The notes under the pieces are model-generated. The model was not told where the DNA came from, did not search any database, and worked only from the letters and a program-made list of their open reading frames with translations. 9,341 bases of DNA, taken from positions 1 through 9,341 of the forward strand of contig JBPCRW010000283.1 in assembly GCA_050996405.1 (NCBI GenBank). The letters run 5' to 3'. Shown here in pieces: positions 1 to 7,771 of the stretch. Every line of letters starts with the position of its first letter. Positions within the stretch are counted from its first letter, which is position 1. This DNA comes from JBPCRW01 sp050996405. Lineage in GTDB: Bacteria; Acidobacteriota; Blastocatellia; Pyrinomonadales; Pyrinomonadaceae. A program made the translations under genes and the position numbers.

Positions 1-1303
1 CAGTTTCTTCCAGATATTGAATGGCTTTTGCCGTGTCGCCCTGCGTTTTATACGACAAACCGAGTTGATATTTCGCTTCAAAGTTGTTCGGGTCGATTTC
101 GATGCAGTGATTAAATTGTTTGCGGGCAATTTCCAACTGTTCGGGCTTTGCGGCGAGCGTTAAACCCAAAACTATACAGCCGCGCGAATCGTTCGGACGC
201 TGGCGAACAAAATTTTCCAGACTTTTTTGCGCCGCCGCGATGTTTCCGTTTTGCAGAGACGCGACGCCGAACAGATATTGATATTCGGGTTCTTCCGCGT
301 TGATTTCCAATAAAATCTGCGCCGCGTCAACCGCCGCCTGCGTCTGATTGAGACGCATCGCCGTAAAAACGAAATCGGTTAAAATCGCCGGAGTTTTCGG
401 CGCGATTTGTCTGGCTTGATTTAATAAATCGAAAGCCTTCGCCGAATTTCCCCGCGCGTTTTCCAGAGAAGACTGCGCGAAAAGAACTTCGGCTGATTTC
501 GGCTGCAACTTGGCGGCGCGGTCTAAATGCTGCTTGGCTTGCGTGAAATCTTTCGCTTTGACTTCCAATCTTCCGAGAAAAACCAGAACTCCGACATCGT
601 TCGGCGCGTTTGCCAGAGCCGCTTGCAGCAAAGCGACGGATTCCTTCTGCATTCCCGCGTTTTGCAGAACTTCGGCGCATTGAGAAGCCAGAGCCGGATT
701 TGCCGCCGCCGCTTTTTTCATGAGCGGAACAAGCTGGTTTAATTTTTGTTTGTCGCCGAGTTCGAGATAATTCGCCGCCGCAACCGGCAGCGCGTCCGTA
801 TTTTTTATTTTTAAGGGCAGTTTTTCGATTGCCGCCAAAGATTTTTGAAATTCGTGAACTTGAAAAAGCGCGAAAGCTAAATTCAGCCGCGTCGTCGGTT
901 CGATGTTTGAATTTACCGGAATATCGCTCAAAATTTGTCCGGCTTCGTCTCGCCTGCCTTGCTCGTAAACGATTCGCGCAAGCTGAATTCTTGCCGAAAT
1001 CGAATTTGAATCGAGCGCGAGAACCCGTCTATACAACGCTTCGGCTTCCGGCAGACGATTTTGACGATAACGAACTTGCGCGAGCAGTTCCAAGACTTTC
1101 GGATTGTCGGGATTTTTTACCGCGAAATTAAGCAAAGACTGTTCGATTTCGTTGACGTTTCCCTGCGCGATGCTTTTTTCAAAACGCGCCAATTCGGTTT
1201 GGACATTTACATTTGTTTTTTGAGCGAAAACCGAAAGGCAGACCGAGAGCGAAAAAAGAGCGCAGACGAAAAATCGTTTCAAATGTATTTGCCGTTTGAA
1301 CAT
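1..1303 (-). CDS. Exported TPR-repeat protein, C-terminus cut by the left window edge
   Basis: The frame opens with ATG at 1303-1301 and stays open to base 1, giving 434 residues without a stop, so the true C-terminus lies outside the window. Residues 1-27 form a signal peptide: basic start (FKRQIHLKR), hydrophobic core about 11-26, and a likely signal peptidase I site VFA|Q at 27/28. Cys22 is in LSVC, which is a poor lipobox. From about residue 34 the protein is all helical-repeat in character. Clear TPR-like units are near 70-100 (PKVLELLAQVRYRQ, then AEALYRRVLALD), 236-269, 270-303 and 338-371, with a canonical one at 407-434 (EAKYQLGLSYKTQGD). No catalytic motif is visible. TPR domains bind proteins, so a periplasmic scaffold or chaperone-like role is inferred. 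The start lies one base past the stop of the preceding TPR gene, with GGGAA about 10 nt upstream inside that gene, which suggests translational coupling in one operon. The partner is unknown. Confidence 0.85.
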   Translation of the reverse strand, partial: MFKRQIHLKRFFVCALFSLSVCLSVFAQKTNVNVQTELARFEKSIAQGNVNEIEQSLLNFAVKNPDNPKVLELLAQVRYRQNRLPEAEALYRRVLALDSNSISARIQLARIVYEQGRRDEAGQILSDIPVNSNIEPTTRLNLAFALFQVHEFQKSLAAIEKLPLKIKNTDALPVAAANYLELGDKQKLNQLVPLMKKAAAANPALASQCAEVLQNAGMQKESVALLQAALANAPNDVGVLVFLGRLEVKAKDFTQAKQHLDRAAKLQPKSAEVLFAQSSLENARGNSAKAFDLLNQARQIAPKTPAILTDFVFTAMRLNQTQAAVDAAQILLEINAEEPEYQYLFGVASLQNGNIAAAQKSLENFVRQRPNDSRGCIVLGLTLAAKPEQLEIARKQFNHCIEIDPNNFEAKYQLGLSYKTQGDTAKAIQYLEET

Positions 1304-1304
1304 T

Positions 1305-3626
1305 TTATTTTGTTCCCATTCCCGAAGCGGTTTTTCTGCCTTTCGCGGCGTCTTTCAAATCGCGGTAAATTTTTAGTTCTTTTTCGGCATCAGCCGGACG
1401 CGCGGCGCGGCGATAGGCGATGCTCAGTTGATAATGAATATAATCTTTGTCCGGCGCGGCATTTGCGGCGTTTTCAAGCTGTTCGACGGCTTCCGTAATT
1501 TCGCCTTTTTCGATTAAAGCCTTGCCCAATTGATAACGCGCGTCGGCGTAATCGGGGCGCGTTAAAATCGCTTCTCTTAACAAAGAGAGCGCTTCGTCCG
1601 TGTTTATTTTGCGTTCGAGCAAAGTATAGGCGATTGAGTATTTCGACTGCTCGTCCGCCGGATTGAGTTTTAATTCCTGTCGAAATTCCTTTTCCGCTTC
1701 GTCCAGACGATTCAGGCGAATCAAACTTTGTCCGGCGTTGTAATGCGCCTGCGCCAGATTCGGGTCGAGCGTCGCGGCGGCGCGAAATTCTTTGACGGCT
1801 CGCTCGTAATCGCCGACCAGCACGAAACCTTGCGCGGCGTAAAAACGCACCTGCGCGTCTTTCGAGTTTTGAGCGGCGAGATTGGCGAAAACGACGGCGG
1901 CTTCCGGCTGCCTTTCGAGTTGAACAAGCGAAATTCCGTAAAAATAAGCGAGTTCGGAATCTTTCGGAAGCGTCGCTTCAATCGGTTTCAAAGTTTCGAC
2001 CGCCGATTTATAATTTTTATTAAAATAATAGCTGACCGCCAGCATTCTTCTGCTCAGAGCGTCTTCCGGGTGAGATTTAACCCAGCGCGAAAGCGGCGCG
2101 ATGGCTTTATCAAACTGGTTCGCGCGAAAACTCGTGATTCCCCAATTTCGGTCTAAGCCGGGAAAATCCGGTTTCCATTCGGCGGCGGCGGCAAATTTCG
2201 CAAGGCTTTCGTCCAAATTTCCTTGCTGCGCGGCGATAACTCCGAGATTGTGATACGCCTGCGCGAGTATTTCGCTTAATTGCGCTTTGATTTTTTCGGC
2301 TTCCAGAATTTCCTGTTTGCTCAAGGACGATTCTTCGATTTGCGCCTGAACGGATTGATTTCCCGCTTTTGTCCGGTCGTTTGTAATTTGCCTGGAAGCG
2401 TCGGCGTTTTTATTGTAACCGACAACTTGTCCGAGAATTTGACTAAGCTCGTCGCGCGTCGAAGTTATCAATTGTCCCTGCAACTGCCGCGCTAAGGCGA
2501 GTTCTTTTTCGGCTTCGGCTTTGCGATTGGTTTTCAGCAAAACCCGTCCGAGAAGAAAATGCGCGCGGCGAATTTGATAATTATTCGCCGCCGCGTCTTT
2601 CGTCAGTTCAATCGCGCGGCGCAAATTTTTCTCGGCTAAATCCGTGTTTCCCAATTCGCCGTAAGATTGACCCAAAAACAAATAAGGCTCGGCAATGTTC
2701 GGATTTATTTGAATCGCTTTTTCCAAAAAAGGAATCGCTTTGGCGTGTTCGACCGAGACGTTATAAACCACGCCGCGAAAGAAATTTGAATAAAAATCCT
2801 GCGGGTTAATTTTAAGTTCCGCGTCAAATTCTTTACCGGCTTCGGCAAGCCTTGAAGTTCCGCCATACTGCAAAATTAGAAAACCGATGTAAAAATGCGC
2901 TCTCGGTATATTCGGGTCAATGGCGAGTGCTTTTTTAACTTCGTCTTCGGCTTCCGGGTAATAGCCCGTGTCTTCAAACGCGTGAGCAAGCAAAATGTTT
3001 AACCTCGCGTTCTTTTTCAGCGCCGTCTGCAATTCTTCAAAAAGAAGTTTGGCGCGGTCAACCTGTTTGATTTGCAGATACGTCATTCCCAACGTATAAG
3101 CCGTATCAAAATCAGGCTCAAGAATCATCGAGCGTTCGAGTTCCGGCAAGGCGGCGGCGTATTCGCCTTTCATATAAAAAAGTCTGCCCAAAATGTGATG
3201 AGCGCGAGCATTTTTCGGGTCGAGATTGATTGCCGCCTGCGCCTGCGAAATTGCCGCGTCAACGTCCGAAAGCCGCATCTGCGCGATGGCTAAATCGGTT
3301 CTCGTCTGCGAATCGTCGTTTGCCGTTACGGATTCTCCTAAAAGCCGGACGGCGCGTTTGACGTTTCCTTCATTTAGAGAAAGATTGCCGAGACGCTGCA
3401 ATGAAATGGCGACGATGGCTTGATTTTCGATTGCCGCGTTCTGCAAATCGCCGGACAATTGAAAAGTTTCGGCGGCTGATAAATGCCGGTTCAAATTGTC
3501 TTCATTAGAATTGTTTTGCGGCGCGGTTTTTGAGGAAAAAATCGAATCGGTTACTTGGAACGCCTGAACGGATATTCCAAACAGCAAAATATACAAGCTC
3601 AAAAGCAGAAACCTTTTAACGTTCAT
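1305..3626 (-). CDS. Exported TPR-repeat protein (773 residues, two TPR blocks)
   Basis: Residues 1-22 are a signal peptide (NVKR, then a leucine-rich core, ending SVQA|FQ), so the protein should be periplasmic or cell-surface. After a Ser/Asn-rich linker (about 25-48) the chain is a series of 34-residue TPR units in two blocks, about 72-383 and 452-760. Typical units are RAHHILGRLFYMKGEYAAAL near 141, AEPYLFLGQSYGELGNTDLA near 312, AQAHYNAGQSLIRLNRLDEA near 625 and ADARYQLGKALIEKGEITEA near 694. I count roughly 17 units. A polar Gln/Lys/Glu-rich segment at about 384-450 separates the blocks and may be a hinge or short coiled coil. The tail (about 761-773) is basic and disordered-looking. No enzyme motif is present. 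TPR superhelices mediate protein-protein contacts, so a scaffold role is inferred. It lies downstream of the receptor gene but behind a terminator, and probably has its own promoter. No good Shine-Dalgarno precedes the ATG, but this start is the one that gives a complete signal peptide. Confidence 0.93.
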   Translation of the reverse strand: MNVKRFLLLSLYILLFGISVQAFQVTDSIFSSKTAPQNNSNEDNLNRHLSAAETFQLSGDLQNAAIENQAIVAISLQRLGNLSLNEGNVKRAVRLLGESVTANDDSQTRTDLAIAQMRLSDVDAAISQAQAAINLDPKNARAHHILGRLFYMKGEYAAALPELERSMILEPDFDTAYTLGMTYLQIKQVDRAKLLFEELQTALKKNARLNILLAHAFEDTGYYPEAEDEVKKALAIDPNIPRAHFYIGFLILQYGGTSRLAEAGKEFDAELKINPQDFYSNFFRGVVYNVSVEHAKAIPFLEKAIQINPNIAEPYLFLGQSYGELGNTDLAEKNLRRAIELTKDAAANNYQIRRAHFLLGRVLLKTNRKAEAEKELALARQLQGQLITSTRDELSQILGQVVGYNKNADASRQITNDRTKAGNQSVQAQIEESSLSKQEILEAEKIKAQLSEILAQAYHNLGVIAAQQGNLDESLAKFAAAAEWKPDFPGLDRNWGITSFRANQFDKAIAPLSRWVKSHPEDALSRRMLAVSYYFNKNYKSAVETLKPIEATLPKDSELAYFYGISLVQLERQPEAAVVFANLAAQNSKDAQVRFYAAQGFVLVGDYERAVKEFRAAATLDPNLAQAHYNAGQSLIRLNRLDEAEKEFRQELKLNPADEQSKYSIAYTLLERKINTDEALSLLREAILTRPDYADARYQLGKALIEKGEITEAVEQLENAANAAPDKDYIHYQLSIAYRRAARPADAEKELKIYRDLKDAAKGRKTASGMGTK

Positions 3627-3662
3627 TGTAAAACCGAGACAAATCAGAATAGATTAAACAGC

Positions 3663-3668
3663 ATTATA
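3663..3668 (-). promoter_or_regulatory. Candidate -10 box for the TPR gene pair
   Basis: Read on the minus strand this is a perfect TATAAT, about 37 bases upstream of the ATG of the 773-residue TPR protein, in a 113-base gap. Transcription would start near 3656, giving a leader of about 30 nt. No good TTGACA-like -35 exists at 16-18 bp. That position falls in the T-run of the preceding terminator, so the promoter may need an activator or be weak. Confidence 0.45.
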
Positions 3669-3684
3669 ACCTAAAATAAAAAGG

Positions 3685-3723
3685 AAAAGAAGATAAAACC
3701 CGTGATGAGCTTTATCTTCTTTT
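3685..3723 (-). terminator. Rho-independent-type terminator after the receptor gene, possibly bidirectional
   Basis: A perfect 13-bp inverted repeat, AAAAGAAGATAAA (3685-3697) and TTTATCTTCTTTT (3711-3723), encloses a 13-base loop. It begins 16 bases past the receptor stop codon. On the minus strand the stem is followed by a T-rich tract (CTTTTCCTTTTTATTTT across the stem end and beyond), as expected for intrinsic termination. The stem is long but AU-rich, so it may be leaky. T-runs on the plus side as well make it able to act in both directions. Confidence 0.75.
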
Positions 3724-3739
3724 TAATTTGAGTCGAAGT

Positions 3740-6700
3740 TTAGAATGTGAACTTCAACGCATATTGAATTTCACGACCTCCGCGTGTTTGTCCAGCGATT
3801 CCGAAATTCGGATTTGGTCCTGCCGGAATCAGCACATTTGGATTTGTCAAACTCCTCCTCACCATTCCGGTCACCAGATTATTGGTCGGGCTGCACGGAG
3901 CGTTTCCGCAAACAATATATCCGTCATAGAAAGTGCTGTTAAGATCGCCGGTAAATTGCGGCGTATTAAAAACATTAAACGCTTCTAATCGGAATTGAAT
4001 CCGCGCGGCTTCGCCGAAAAAGCTGTTTGTCAGCCATTTCGGTGAAAAGTTTTTATACAGAGAAACATCAACATTCTTGGTCGGCGGACCGGAACATTGA
4101 CCGCGCGAAGAATCGCCCGGCTGTCCGATTTTCATTCCCACCAATGAAAACGCATTAGGATTTACAAACACCGTTCCGTCGCCGTTGCCGCTGATTGTGC
4201 AGGGAACACCGGCAACGCGGTTCGGTCGTTGATTGGCAACCGAAGTTCCTGTGCCTGTAATTCCTCCGGCAAAGGCGGCGATAGTTCCATCCGATTGAGG
4301 AACGGCGTTGAAATCAGTAATTCCGGTCGCGTTCAGATACGGCGTGAAAGACGTGCCGCTCGATATTTGTATAATCGAAGAAGTTTCCCATCCGCCGATA
4401 AGAGTTCTGGCTAAAGAATTGTAGCCCTTAAAGCTCGGAAAATGTAAAATCAGGTTCGCTACAAAAATATGCGGACGATTGATGTCGGACGGACCGTAAT
4501 CATATCTCGGATTGGTTACGTCGTTTAAAGCGAATGATGTCGGACCGCCGGAAGAATCGTTTAATCCAAAATTAGCCAGCGATTTCGAGAAAGTATAAGC
4601 TGCCTGAAACTGAGAAGTTTTCAAAAATCTAGTTCTGAACAGCACTTGCAGCGAATCATAGTTTGCATATCCGTCGCGCGCGAATTGAAAAATAGCCGCG
4701 TCATGCGGATAAGGGCGCAGGGCATTAACAGCCGCCGCGTTAGGAGCAAAAGCCGCCGCGACGCGATTTTGCGGTAAAACTTGATTGATGTCGAAATGTG
4801 TCAGTTGATTGCGCGCGCGGTTTCCGACATAACCTATTTCTAGCACCGCTCCGCGAAAAATTTCCTGATCTAAAGAAACGTTAAACTGGTATGAATAAGG
4901 AGTTTTCGCGGTCGGATCAAATGACCTGCTGGGAATTCCGGTGCCGCCTAATAAATCATTATAGACAGTTCCGTCCAAAGTTCGTTCCGCAGACACGCTT
5001 CTGACAAACGGCGGATTAGACGTTAATGCCGCCACTACGGGCGAAACGCGCTCGCGCAGGAAAAATTGACCGAAACCGGCTCTTAAAGCAGTCTTTCCAT
5101 TTTTGAAAACGTCCCACGAAACGCCGAGACGGGGCGCAATATTTTTGAAATTATTGTAGCGCAGCGACCGGTTTGAAAACTGAACCGGCGTGCTTGCGCC
5201 CGGAATACCGGCGCACGGATTTGACCCTTTTGGAACTACCAAACCGTTACACGGGTCTGATGCTGGTCTCGACGGGTCATATGCTGCCGGAGAAAAAGAA
5301 CTAATCGCGTTAAATTTGTCATACGGCTCGAAAAAGATAGAATAACGCGCGCCTAATTCAAGCGTAATATTTGGCTTAACCTTCCACGTATCGCCGAAAT
5401 AAAACTCAAGATTGGTGTAGCGCGTGTGTGCGACCGCCTCTTTATCGGATTCGTTATAACCGAAAAGCGAGCCTTTGGTTAAGATGTCTGCCAGCGTGTT
5501 TCCCGAATTGTTAGAACCCCAGGTTTGCGGACCCCAAAATTGCGGCGTTTCGCATTGCGGGCAGGAATCTTCGTTTTTACCGGCTTTATCAAATAAAAAG
5601 CCCATTTTAAATGTATGATTTCCCGAAACTTTTGAAAAATCATCTCTTATCGAATAAATATCAAGCGAGTTGTTAAACGGTGCTTCTATCTGTAAAGCAG
5701 GTCCGCGAGTGCTTGTGAACGGCGGAATTCCGCTCCAAAAAAGCGCGTGCGGGCGATTTACGCCGTTGACCTTTATGCTGTCGGAAAAATATCCCGGAAT
5801 CGCCTGATTAATCTGCGCGTTAAGAGTTCCGCCGGTGCCGGGCGTGACGTGAATTCGGTTAGCCGAATAAGAAAACTGAACTTCATTGACCGCAGTAGTT
5901 GAAAGCGTCGAAGTTAATTTAATCGCCGCCTGTCGCGCCGGCTGCGCCCAACTGCTTTCGACCGACGGAAAAGGATCATCGCCCCATAATCCGGCGGTCA
6001 GCAGAATCGGAGCCGCATTTGTCCAATGGTCTTGCGTATATCGTCCGAAAATGTGATTTGATTTGGTGATATTTGCGTCAATGCGAACATTTTCTTCGCG
6101 GAAATTTATCGGCGAGTTCAGCGACTCTGCCCAGTTAGTGCAATCTCCGGCAGTACTGGTTCGATTCGGCAAAGGATATAACTGGACTAGCAGCAATCCC
6201 GCCGGACTTAAAGCCGATTGCGGAATTATTTGATTTGTAGAGCCGGGACGACCGTTTCCAATCAGCCCGCCATTGCAGTTTCTGCGCGCCGGGTCGCTAA
6301 AATCGCCGCTTCGCTCGGCGAGAGTCGGAACGTTGCCGGAGCGCGTTTGACCGCGAAGTTCTTTATTAAACTCCTCGGAAAAGAAAAAGAAAAGACGGTC
6401 TCTGCTGGGCTTAAATAAAGGTCCGCCTTCGCCGAAATTAGGAAACGGCAAAGGTCCGCCGAGCGAAAATCCGTAATCGTTCCGTCGCAGTTTGTCTTTT
6501 CCGTTTCCGCCTCTTTTAGCGAAAAATTCGGTGGCGTTCAAAGCGTCGTTGCGACCGAAATAAAAAAGACTGCCGTGAAACTTGTTTTCGCCGCCGCGCG
6601 TGACGATTGAAATTATAGAACCGGCGGCTTGCCCGTATTCGGGACCGTAGCTGTTGCGGAGCATTTTAAACTCGGCAATCGCTTCAATTGACGGATAAAT

Positions 6701-7399
6701 TAAAATCGTGCGGTTTGAACCCGTATCGTTGTTGTTCGCGCCGTCCGTCAAAAACAGATTACTCTGGGCTGAGTTTCCGTTGACGGAAAAATCAACGCCC
6801 GAAAATAATCCTTTGTTTTTGCTGTCGAAATTATTGGCAGCCGATACGCCCGGCTGCAGCTGAGTCAACTGCACAAAACTGCGACCGTTGAGCGGCAATT
6901 CGCGCACCTGCTGACCGTTGACGACCTCGCCGAGCGCAGCCGTTTCGGTTTGAACCTGAAGAGCGTCGGCGGTAATTGTTACCTGCTGTTCGACCGCGCC
7001 AATCTTTAAGGTTAAATCCTGTCGGGTGACGGACGAAACGTTGACGACTACGTTTTCAACCAAAACCTTGCTGAAGCCTGCGTGCGAGGCAGAAACTTGA
7101 TAAGTTCCGATTGGTAAATCGGGGAAAGTGTAATTACCGTCGCTGCTGCTGGTCGTCGTTCGCTGCAATCCGATGCTGGATTGCGTGGCGATAACAACCA
7201 CGTCGGGAACGGCAGCCCCGCTTGGATCTGTCACCGTGCCGGTAATTTGTCCTGAAGTTTTTTGCGCCGCAGCCGGAAAGGCGAAAATTAACAACAAAAA
7301 CGACAGAACCGTCATTATTGCTCCAACTTTCAAAAATTCTCTTTTCCATAAAGCCAATTTGCGAAAAGTTAAGTTTTGAAGGGGATGCGCTTTACTCAT
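3740..7399 (-). CDS. Oar-like TonB-dependent outer-membrane receptor with carboxypeptidase-regulatory-like domain
   Basis: A 1219-residue complete protein. Residues 1-45 form a long signal peptide (basic KRKLALWKR-type region, core about 26-40, cleavage near PAAA|Q at 45/46). Residues about 48-133 are a carboxypeptidase-regulatory-like Ig fold (GQITGTVTDPSGAAVPDVVV, then DGNYTFPDLPIGTYQVSA). Residues about 140-270 are the plug, with VRELPLNGRSFVQLTQLQPG at 165-184 and YGPEYGQAAGSIISIVTRGG at 251-270. The rest is the beta-barrel, with family stretches such as RNDALNATEFF and LRRNDYGFSLGGPLPFP. It ends in ALKFTF, a terminal-Phe beta-signal for BAM-dependent insertion. Length is normal for the family. 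I cannot identify a TonB box. The start is fixed by AGGAGG at 7413-7408, 8 nt before the ATG. Several cysteines are paired in barrel loops, including CPQC at 613-616. The substrate is unknown: family members transport or bind large substrates, or are surface proteins. Signal: the gene stands alone before a terminator and diverges from a multiheme cytochrome. Confidence 0.96.
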   Translation of the reverse strand: MSKAHPLQNLTFRKLALWKREFLKVGAIMTVLSFLLLIFAFPAAAQKTSGQITGTVTDPSGAAVPDVVVIATQSSIGLQRTTTSSSDGNYTFPDLPIGTYQVSASHAGFSKVLVENVVVNVSSVTRQDLTLKIGAVEQQVTITADALQVQTETAALGEVVNGQQVRELPLNGRSFVQLTQLQPGVSAANNFDSKNKGLFSGVDFSVNGNSAQSNLFLTDGANNNDTGSNRTILIYPSIEAIAEFKMLRNSYGPEYGQAAGSIISIVTRGGENKFHGSLFYFGRNDALNATEFFAKRGGNGKDKLRRNDYGFSLGGPLPFPNFGEGGPLFKPSRDRLFFFFSEEFNKELRGQTRSGNVPTLAERSGDFSDPARRNCNGGLIGNGRPGSTNQIIPQSALSPAGLLLVQLYPLPNRTSTAGDCTNWAESLNSPINFREENVRIDANITKSNHIFGRYTQDHWTNAAPILLTAGLWGDDPFPSVESSWAQPARQAAIKLTSTLSTTAVNEVQFSYSANRIHVTPGTGGTLNAQINQAIPGYFSDSIKVNGVNRPHALFWSGIPPFTSTRGPALQIEAPFNNSLDIYSIRDDFSKVSGNHTFKMGFLFDKAGKNEDSCPQCETPQFWGPQTWGSNNSGNTLADILTKGSLFGYNESDKEAVAHTRYTNLEFYFGDTWKVKPNITLELGARYSIFFEPYDKFNAISSFSPAAYDPSRPASDPCNGLVVPKGSNPCAGIPGASTPVQFSNRSLRYNNFKNIAPRLGVSWDVFKNGKTALRAGFGQFFLRERVSPVVAALTSNPPFVRSVSAERTLDGTVYNDLLGGTGIPSRSFDPTAKTPYSYQFNVSLDQEIFRGAVLEIGYVGNRARNQLTHFDINQVLPQNRVAAAFAPNAAAVNALRPYPHDAAIFQFARDGYANYDSLQVLFRTRFLKTSQFQAAYTFSKSLANFGLNDSSGGPTSFALNDVTNPRYDYGPSDINRPHIFVANLILHFPSFKGYNSLARTLIGGWETSSIIQISSGTSFTPYLNATGITDFNAVPQSDGTIAAFAGGITGTGTSVANQRPNRVAGVPCTISGNGDGTVFVNPNAFSLVGMKIGQPGDSSRGQCSGPPTKNVDVSLYKNFSPKWLTNSFFGEAARIQFRLEAFNVFNTPQFTGDLNSTFYDGYIVCGNAPCSPTNNLVTGMVRRSLTNPNVLIPAGPNPNFGIAGQTRGGREIQYALKFTF

Positions 7400-7407
7400 A
7401 TAAATAT

Positions 7408-7413
7408 CCTCCT
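7408..7413 (-). promoter_or_regulatory. Strong Shine-Dalgarno site of the receptor gene
   Basis: The minus strand reads AGGAGG, with 8 nt (ATATTTAT) to the ATG at 7399. This near-ideal match and spacing decides the start in favour of the long signal peptide over an internal Met at residue 29. Confidence 0.9.
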
Positions 7414-7506
7414 GCTAAATTACTTTTAAGAAAATTACTGAATTACTGCCTGCTCAATTTTATTCCGGCTGACCAATTAAACCGCATCCGGCTCTCCTGC
7501 TTGCAA
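7408..7506 (-). repeat. Three AGCAGG-containing repeats in the receptor leader
   Basis: On the plus strand, CCTGCTAAATT (7411-7421), CCTGCTCAATT (7449-7459) and CCTGCTTGCAA (7496-7506) are imperfect copies spaced 38 and 47 bases apart. In the transcript they read AATTTAGCAGG, AATTGAGCAGG and TTGCAAGCAGG. The copy nearest the gene runs into the Shine-Dalgarno. They may be binding sites for an RNA-binding regulator, or chance similarity in a purine-rich leader. Confidence 0.35.
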
Positions 7507-7538
7507 AAGTGAAGTTCAAGTTAAATTGGTTATTTATC

Positions 7539-7560
7539 AAAAGACGTTTTGCGGTCTTTT
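7539..7560. repeat. Small inverted repeat in the receptor leader
   Basis: AAAAGAC (7539-7545) and GTCTTTT (7554-7560) are perfectly complementary around an 8-base loop. On either strand the right arm ends in four T residues, so it resembles a weak terminator or attenuator stem. With a 7-bp AT-rich stem it is probably not a strong terminator. It would lie inside the receptor leader if transcription starts near 7605. Confidence 0.4.
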
Positions 7561-7612
7561 AATTGCTTTCGACTGCCAGATGTGCTAAATACTTTGTTGT
7601 ATGACCAAACAA

Positions 7613-7641
7613 AAGTTAATATAATTCAAAATGTATGTCAA
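7613..7641 (-). promoter_or_regulatory. Candidate sigma-70 promoter of the receptor gene
   Basis: A perfect TTGACA on the minus strand (7641-7636) is followed at 17 bp by TAACTT (7618-7613), a poor -10 that keeps only the first two and last bases of TATAAT. The predicted start is near 7605, giving a leader of about 205 nt. A good -35 with a poor -10 and phased repeats directly upstream suggests activator dependence. A second possible set (TTTGTT, 16 bp, TATTTA) overlaps downstream. Confidence 0.4.
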
Positions 7642-7644
7642 GAT

Positions 7645-7675
7645 GATTTTGAAACAATTGTGAACAAATTGTGAA
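7645..7675 (-). promoter_or_regulatory. 11-bp-phased direct repeats, putative activator sites
   Basis: On the minus strand TTCACAATT occurs perfectly at 7675-7667 and again at 7664-7656, followed by a degenerate copy TTCAAAATC (7 of 9 matches) at 7653-7645. The period is exactly 11 bp, about one helical turn, and the last copy ends three bases from the TTGACA box. This is the geometry of tandem activator sites on one face of the helix. No regulator gene is in the window. Confidence 0.5.
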
Positions 7676-7690
7676 ATTGTTATTAAACGA

Positions 7691-7771
7691 GCAATTTTCT
7701 ATATGACGCAAGCGGCAAAGCCGCCTGACGATTGTTAGCGAAATAATGTTTATCGGGTTTATAGAAAATGC
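7691..7771. repeat. Inverted-repeat unit with an internal hairpin
   Basis: ATTTTCTATA (7694-7703) and TATAGAAAAT (7760-7769) are a perfect 10-bp inverted pair. If one extra A is allowed the arms extend to GC at 7691 and 7771. Between them lies GCGGC-AAA-GCCGC (7712-7724), a tight hairpin and a GC-rich patch in an otherwise AT-rich region. The form recalls a MITE or REP-like element, but I see no clear target-site duplication and no second full copy in the window. Confidence 0.5.

Noticed and set aside
327..680. A 117-codon open frame on the minus strand
   Set aside because: It overlaps the edge-truncated TPR gene in a different frame. The Ser/Arg/Phe-rich translation has no domain character, whereas the TPR frame gives a signal peptide and repeats.
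1221..1303. Lipoprotein signal in the edge-truncated TPR protein (Cys22)
   Set aside because: The residues before the cysteine are L-S-V, with Val at -1 where Gly, Ala or Ser is needed. A signal peptidase I site at A27 fits better.
1061..1498. A 145-codon plus-strand open frame crossing the junction of the two TPR genes
   Set aside because: It is antisense to both TPR genes, and its Arg/Phe-rich translation matches no fold and mirrors the codon bias of the real genes.
7460..7500. A leader string reading GAGAGCCGGATGCGG on the minus strand, reminiscent of a hairpin arm in group II introns
   Set aside because: The complementary arm is absent and there is no reverse transcriptase or catalytic domain V-like hairpin nearby, so the resemblance is too short to support an intron remnant.
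7400..7640. Possible riboswitch in the long receptor leader
   Set aside because: I could not match any conserved core (such as a cobalamin, TPP or SAM motif), and the only clear stems are short and AT-rich.
7691..7771. CRISPR array or full insertion sequence at the repeats
   Set aside because: The repeats are 10-mers with unequal spacing and mixed orientation, and there is no transposase frame, so neither is supported.
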